A stretch of DNA of 64,000 bases, from positions 829,282 through 893,281 of the forward strand of contig WIDE01000001.1 in NCBI GenBank assembly GCA_015039315.1. The letters are read 5' to 3'. The notes under the pieces were generated by a model. That model ran no database searches. It was given only the letters and a program-made list of their open reading frames with translations, and was not told the origin of the DNA. The position numbers were made by a program, and so were the translations under genes. Below, piece after piece: positions 58,422 through 64,000 of the stretch. The stretch comes from Clavulina sp. PMI_390. Its lineage: Eukaryota > Basidiomycota > Agaricomycetes > Cantharellales > Hydnaceae. Position 1 is the first letter of the stretch. The number at the start of each line of letters is the position of its first letter.

Positions 58422-58711
58422 AGTATTAAGGAATCTCGGTCCTACGATATATGTGGCGAATCAAAACTGAAAAGGCGGAAACAGAGAAGAGGATAGTCTG
58501 AGAGCCTCAAGGCACGCTTGTTGTGGTCGGGAAGAATAAAGCCAAACAGCTGTCACGCGGAAGTTGTCACGCGTTTCCAGAGAGTTCTCCCGAGCTCGCA
58601 TTCCCCTTCCATTCAAACCTCTTGTTTCCGTCTCCGCCTATCGCTCTAGAATATTCCTAGATTGTAAACTTGCTCCATTTGCCACGAGAAGCATCAAGAG
58701 ATTGTTTCAGA
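58422..58711. promoter_or_regulatory. Divergent promoter between RPB9 and the Cyp40 gene
   Basis: The two start codons face away across 290 bases. AGTTCTCCCGAGCTCGC and GAATATTCC at about 58576-58656 recall nTTCn/nGAAn heat-shock units, which would suit a co-chaperone gene, but the match is loose. Confidence 0.35.
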
Positions 58712-60342
58712 ATGGCTGCTGAGTCTGCTCGTCCGCGCACATACTTTGACATCTCGATCGGGGGCAAAGCTGTGAGTTTGTTCTTCTTGCGTCTCGCCGA
58801 ATTATCACAAAAGCAATATTTCTCGTCTTCGATCATACTCATTGAACCTCTTTTCTCAATGAATCGATGAATCTGTATCACGTATAATGTGCACTATCTC
58901 TAGGTGGGGCGCGTTGTCTTCTCTCTGTATAACGACCTAGTCCCGAAGACCGCCGAGAATTTCCGCGCCCTATGCACGGGTGAGAAGGGCGAGAACCTCA
59001 AGTATGCCGGATCGAAATTCCATCGGGTCATCCCCAAGTGCGTATTTGTCTCCTGTGCGTTGTCGTGTTGTTAGGGCTGATCATTGGTTTATGATCCCAA
59101 TACGCGCGCCTATTATTATGCGTCCTCGCGCTACGCGATATTTGGTGAATGTCTACCAGATTCATGATCCAGGGAGGCGACTTCACTGCTGGAAACGGCA
59201 CGGGTGGCATGTCCATCTATGGCGAGAAGTTTGCTGACGAAGGTTTCCCTCGGAACCATGACCGGCCATTCCTCCTTTCGATGGCTAACTCTGGCAAGGA
59301 CACGAACGGTGGGTGCAATTTCGCATCCTGGAGTGTTTGCCTTGCGTTGATTGAACACTGTTTATCACAGGCTCCCAGTTCTTCATCACGACCGTCCCTA
59401 CCCCGCACTTGGATGGAAAACACGTGGTTTTTGGAGAGGTCATCGCTGGAAAGTCGATTGGTACGTCATCTTCGCAGTGTATTGTTTCTCCCTCCTTCAC
59501 TAGTTGACGCTCATCACGCCCAAATTTCCTGTTCGTTCATCGACCATGACTAATACTATCCAGTTCGCGCAATTGAGAACACCCCAACTCTCTCCGGTGA
59601 TCTTCCTGTATCAGAGTGTCTGATTTCTGGTGCAGGAGAGCTCGCCCCAGGCGAGGACGATGGCGCGAACGCGCTCAAGGAGGTCAAAACCGCTGGTGAC
59701 AAGTATGAAGACTACCCAGACGACGAGGATAAGGTTGATATCAACGATGTCAGCGTCATCGTGACGGCAGCCAAGGAGATCCGAGAAGGAGGAAATGGGC
59801 TTTTCAAAGAGGGCAAGATCGAGGAAGCACTGTACCAGTATAAGAGTGCGTTCTAGTTTTTCACCCCTTTCTTGAGGACTTAGCGCCAATTTCCTTATCA
59901 CGGCTTCCCCTCCCCGCCCTTCTTTACAGAGTGCCTGCGGTACCTTGACGTACACCCTGTGCTTCCCGAAGAGACCTCAGCAGAATTGCGCGCCGCGTAC
60001 CGCGCCCAGCTCGTCCCGCTTCTTCTAAACACTGCACTCGCCTCTCTGAAGCTCACCCCTCCCACAAATGCGGCGGCTCAGGACGCCCTCAAGGCCACCT
60101 CTCGTGTGCTGGCCCTCACTAACCCGGCACTTTCTGCAACAGACCAAGGAAAGGCTCTGTACAGACGCGCTCTCGCGCAGGTTGCCCTACAGGAGGAGGA
60201 GGATGCAGAGAAGGACCTGGTTGCGGCTTTGAACGTCGTCCCAGGAGACAAGGCCATTGAGGCTGAGCTACAGAAGGTCAAAGCGAAGAAAAAGGAGAAG
60301 AGGGACAAGGAAAAGAAGGCATTTAGGGGATTGTTCTCTTAG
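58712..60342 (+). CDS. CYP40: Cyclophilin 40 (peptidyl-prolyl isomerase with TPR domain)
   Basis: The start is the ATG at 58712 ([20 protein letters not shown]). The isomerase domain follows in short exons: [60 protein letters not shown] and [20 protein letters not shown]. Active-site Arg, Phe and Gln are present. The position that is Trp in cyclophilin A is His (TPHLDGK), as in Cyp40 proteins, which lowers cyclosporin binding. The second half has the TPR repeats ([40 protein letters not shown]) that bind the Hsp90 C-terminus, and a basic tail [18 protein letters not shown]. Length and order match Cpr6/Cpr7. It is a cytosolic Hsp90 co-chaperone. Confidence 0.95.
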
Positions 60343-60696
60343 GGCGATGGCATGAGCAGACGGGCAGCTTCTAAAAGCGTTCCCCCAAAATTGTAACAAT
60401 TGAATGACCGGAAATGTTGTTGTAAACTTCCATATCACTGTCTAATGTGATATGGGGTGTTATTTTATTCGTTTGATCGAACAATGCGATGAAAATTCTC
60501 TTTATTCGATGATGGAATATGAGATAGCACAACAGCTGGTGTAAAACAAGCCAATTGCTCTAGGAGTGCATATAAACCCACAAAAACATAGCGTATCTGT
60601 ACAAAAAAGCAACGTCCGTATCCGAGCAAGGAAAGCAAGCAGTCAATAAAGGAAGGTGGAAGAGAGGGAAAGAAAAAGGAAACGAAATAAGGATCA
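60343..60696. other. Convergent intergenic region
   Basis: This 354-base stretch holds the 3' ends of the Cyp40 gene and the large membrane-protein gene. No further feature is seen. Confidence 0.5.
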
Positions 60697-63600
60697 TCAT
60701 CGCGCAACGCCGAACATCACACTGCCTCTTCGCTCAGCGTCTTCTATTTCAGATGGGACAACATCCGGAGACGGTGTTTTTCGCTCACTGTCCATGTTGG
60801 ACCAAGCAGCTCCCCGTTGTGGAGGAACCAAGGGAGATTCTGCGGGACCTGACATCATTCCAGAGAACCCTTGGCCTGTGCCTGGGCCGCCAGACGTGGG
60901 TGGCGTGGCACTGATGGTCGCGCTCCATTGACCTCGCTCGGGATGTACGCCAGTGGGCATCATGGCTGATGACAGAGAGACTCGTGTATCCCCTCTCGGA
61001 ACGCGCGATGAATCTGCTGTGCTTGGCGACCCGAGGAAGAAGGATGCGACGGAGGATCCTCCAGTATCGCGTTTCCCGCTACCAGAGCCTGAGGCGGTCA
61101 TGTCCATTGGGCTCGCAGCTAAAAGAGCCGACGGTGGCTCGTCTGTCACGGCACTATGTGTTGCACCCTCGCTCCCACTGGCTGAGCTGCGTGCTCTCCG
61201 TCGCTCCTCAAAGCGATCACGGAAGACATTTAGGGGGGCGAGCTCGGATGTTGGGATGCGCTGGTGCCGCATGTCAAGGCGCTGTTGTGAGGCAGGAAGA
61301 GGAGGCAGGGTGTCCATCTGGGCAGGAGGCTGAAGCAAGTCCGCATCGGTCAGGACTTGCGAATCAACGCGTGACGGTCCATAGCCCGAACCACTCGCTT
61401 GAGAGTCATCGAATGGGTCTTGCGAGCGATCGGAGCCAGCGCTGGAGTCGGGGGCTTCGATGCGGGGGAAATCGATAGAGTCGCGCTCGATTGCTGGAGG
61501 GAGAGGTCCACCACCCACGGCTAAGAGGTCAAATGGCGTCGTTTCACCACCATTCGGATCGTCTTCGAACGGCCCACTGTCCTGCCGGGTGAACTCGGAA
61601 CCCGTAGCTTCGCTGAGATCAAGGAATGACCCTCGATTGCCTCGAGCTCGCAGTTGAGACAGGTTTTGGATAGACCGTTGTTGAGCTTGGCGACCGAATC
61701 CGAGAGCGGTAGACGAAGAGGCAGAAGCGCGTTCAGCCTGGATCCCGCTCATTCGACCTCGCGCATCAACTGTCATGATCCTCGCCTCATCGCGTCCGCT
61801 GTCGAAGGACGAGCCACCAGGTGTTGGCTGAAGGAATGTTGATCCATCGTCCCCACCTTCGAAGCTCGGAGTTCTTGGCAGATTGCCCAGGGTATGTGCG
61901 TGTGGGTTCGCAGGGGGGAGACCCAGTCGGGTGTTCTCCATCTGATGTCCTCCAAATGTGCCGTCACCAGCAGAATAAGGACCAGGCGAGGAAGCAAGTG
62001 AGATAGGGATCACATCCGTGTAGTTGCTGTCTCGTTGAGGGCGGCCGCTAGCTCCACCAACACCGAACGCGGTAGTATCGTCTTCTCCACGGACGTTCTG
62101 ACGGAACGACGATGTCGACGCCATCAGGTTCAGCGGACCAGTGCGAGGTGTCTCCGGGAACTGGGCTAGGATTCTCTCCGTCTCCTCAGGGTCTGCTCCA
62201 AGTGTCGAGTCTTGCCCATTACCACTTGACGACGTTGTGACACCACCTGTGCTGATCGTCTTAGGGTTCCTGGCACCGCTGCCGGTAGAAGAGACATGGA
62301 TCTCGGGTGGGGTTAAATTGCTTGTGGATCGGGATTGGGAGGGTCGAGGAGGGACGGGGAGGCTGGAGGTGCTTTGGCTGGCGCTAGCAGTAGGACGATG
62401 GCGAGAGGAAGGAGGGAGAGGGGATGCAGCTTGGTCTGCGAAGGGGTTGCCATCAGGGCTGCCTAACACATCACTATCAGGACGCACGACGGCGCGAGGT
62501 GTGTACCCAGAGGTAGGCGGGGGAGATTGCGTCGGTGAGAGAGCCTGGGATTGGGCGGAGCCTCTCGGGAATGGGAAGGGCATGGGTGTTGCGAGTTGGG
62601 AGGTAGACTGCTGGGGTTGCTGGGGTGGGTATGTAAAGTCGAAATACTCCGGACGTTGCTTGTACAGGCTTTTGTTGGCGCGCACGCTGATGGACCGAGT
62701 AGGGGATCTGGATCCGCTAGGACCTGCCCCTGATCCAGATCCTGACGGCCCAGCCATCTGCGCGGCGGGCATGGGTCGAGGCATGGGCATGGGTGGTACC
62801 GAACCAGGTTGTGCATTCTCAATGGCAACGCGCGAGGACATGATCGTGGGGTTCGTCATCGTTCGCACATGCGAAGACGACGTGTTCCACCGGATGGGCG
62901 GTGATCGTGGCCCTGTTCCACTGCTTCCAGTCCCAGTCCCACTCTCATTGCGCGAGCGACCAAGACCAAAGCCTCCAAGCCCAAGCGACGCAGCGCTCGC
63001 GCTCGCAGCCCCAGCTGCATAGTTCCATGCGCGTTCCAACTGTGCCATCCCTGGTATGCCGAGCTGCGAGAATCGCATCTCAAGCTTTGGCGGGTTCACA
63101 TAGTCGTACAAAACCGTCACTCGCTGGCCAGCACGACGCCTCTGTTCCTCGACGCGGGCGTGCTCCGCAGCAGCGATGGGGTTGTCTCCTTGCATGTGGG
63201 CAAACGTGCTGTATCGTGGATTCCCGATCACGCCAAAAATCCCACTGCGTTTTCGGATGTGTTGCCCAATACCTCGTCCCCCTCCTCTGACGGGTGCGGC
63301 GGCGGTTGCAGTGTACGAAACCCCGGGAGGCAGGGTAGAAACGCCCGACGAGGGACGTTCGCCGTGGGTGGACTCGGTGGCCATGTGTTGGCTGTACCAG
63401 AGCACATGGTGAATTTGATGATGGATTATTGAACGACGGAGAAGAAAAGAAGTGATCCCGAGTTGGTGAGAGGCTGAAACGTAGCTGTCATTCGCTTGTC
63501 GATGGAAACACATACCTGAATAACGAGAATATAATAAGCAGCCTGGATAACGCCTCAATGATTCTCCGCAGCAAAATAGTGGCGAAAATCGGGTTGGGCA

Positions 63601-64000
63601 CGAGCCCAAAGGCTGAATCAACCGCACCCAGTGCACAGCCCGCCCCAAACATGACAGCTCCTTTTGTTGTAACACCTGGTATCCTGCCCCCTCTATCATG
63701 GATATGGTTGATATGGGAAATTAGGCGGAGGGACAGGAGGCCCGCAAGAAGGAAGACAGAGGTATAGACGCCGAGGGTGATCTTTGCGAAGAGCTCCGAG
63801 AGCGAGAGCGAGCTCGAGGAGATGTAGCCTTGGGAGATGGTCGTCGTCGAGGATGAGAGGGCTGCGGATGCCGAGGTCGTTGTGACAGTGAAAGGCACGT
63901 TGCCCGTAGGGGAGGCTGTCGTCACTAGGGATGGTGTTACCAAGGAATAAGACACGCCGAGGAGACTGGACAACTCGTCAAAGGTGAGGAGAACGGGTAT
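60697..64000 (-). CDS. Membrane protein with very long disordered cytosolic tail (5' end off window)
   Basis: The frame is open through the right edge (PVLLTFDELSSLLGVSYSLV), so the start lies outside. A Ser/Thr-rich region is followed by three hydrophobic spans (ITLGVYTSVFLLAGLLSLRL, GAVMFGAGCALGAVDSAFGL, FATILLRRIIEALSRLLIIF). An intron from about 63515 to 63395 joins LF-S to QHMATESTHGERPSSG. The remaining 900 residues are polar, Ser/Pro/Gly-rich and without a domain I know, apart from a short possibly ordered part near the start (RVTVLYDYVNPPKLEMRFSQ, GIPGMAQLERAWNY). The stop is TGA at 60697-60699 after MFGVAR. The function is unknown; the layout suggests a surface protein with a regulatory tail. 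Confidence 0.72.

Overview
The window looks like a chromosomal piece of a filamentous basidiomycete, probably an Agaricomycete. Genes are close together on both strands and are split by many introns of about 45-70 bases with GT..AG ends. The gene families are typically fungal: Kre9/Knh1-like wall protein, alpha-arrestin, DUF6534 membrane protein, Ran1-like kinase, Mid2-like sensor and several very long Ser/Pro-rich disordered proteins. I see no transposon, CRISPR array, rRNA or tRNA. Exon joins were read by eye, so most gene borders are sound but some internal splice sites are provisional.

Layout, 1-25 kb. A Kre9/KNH-like GPI protein runs off the left edge (-). An alpha-arrestin trafficking adaptor with C-terminal PY motifs follows (-). 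Next come two tandem copies of a MaoC-fold enoyl-CoA hydratase with a C-terminal membrane anchor (+), both carrying a 7-base microexon. After them are a Clot/TXNDC17-type thioredoxin (-), a giant disordered coiled-coil protein (-), a multi-pass membrane protein (-), a CDP-alcohol phosphotransferase for phosphatidylcholine/ethanolamine synthesis (-), an AlkB-like dioxygenase (+) and an HSL-type esterase (-).

Layout, 25-47 kb. Three tandem short-chain dehydrogenases share sequence and intron positions (-). They are followed by a SANT/Myb protein related to ZZZ3 (+), a Ran1-type kinase (+), ribosomal protein eS30 (-), the Fe-S assembly factor ISD11 (+), a DUF6534 membrane protein (-), a Mid2-like mucin sensor (-) and a SPIN90/Ldb17/Dip1-type Arp2/3 activator (+).

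Layout, 47-64 kb. An unusual ABC half-transporter (+), an NTF2-like protein (-), a long gene-poor stretch, a small Stf2-like acidic protein (-), RNA polymerase II subunit Rpb9 (-, made of short exons), a Cyp40 cyclophilin co-chaperone (+) and a membrane protein with a very long disordered tail that runs off the right edge (-).

Most of this is ordinary housekeeping and regulatory content with no sign of one dedicated pathway cluster. The two lineage-specific expansions, the hydratase pair and the dehydrogenase triplet, are the most distinctive parts. The hydratase fold is known from fatty-acyl-CoA metabolism and the dehydrogenases are generic carbonyl/alcohol oxidoreductases, so a link between them is possible but not shown.
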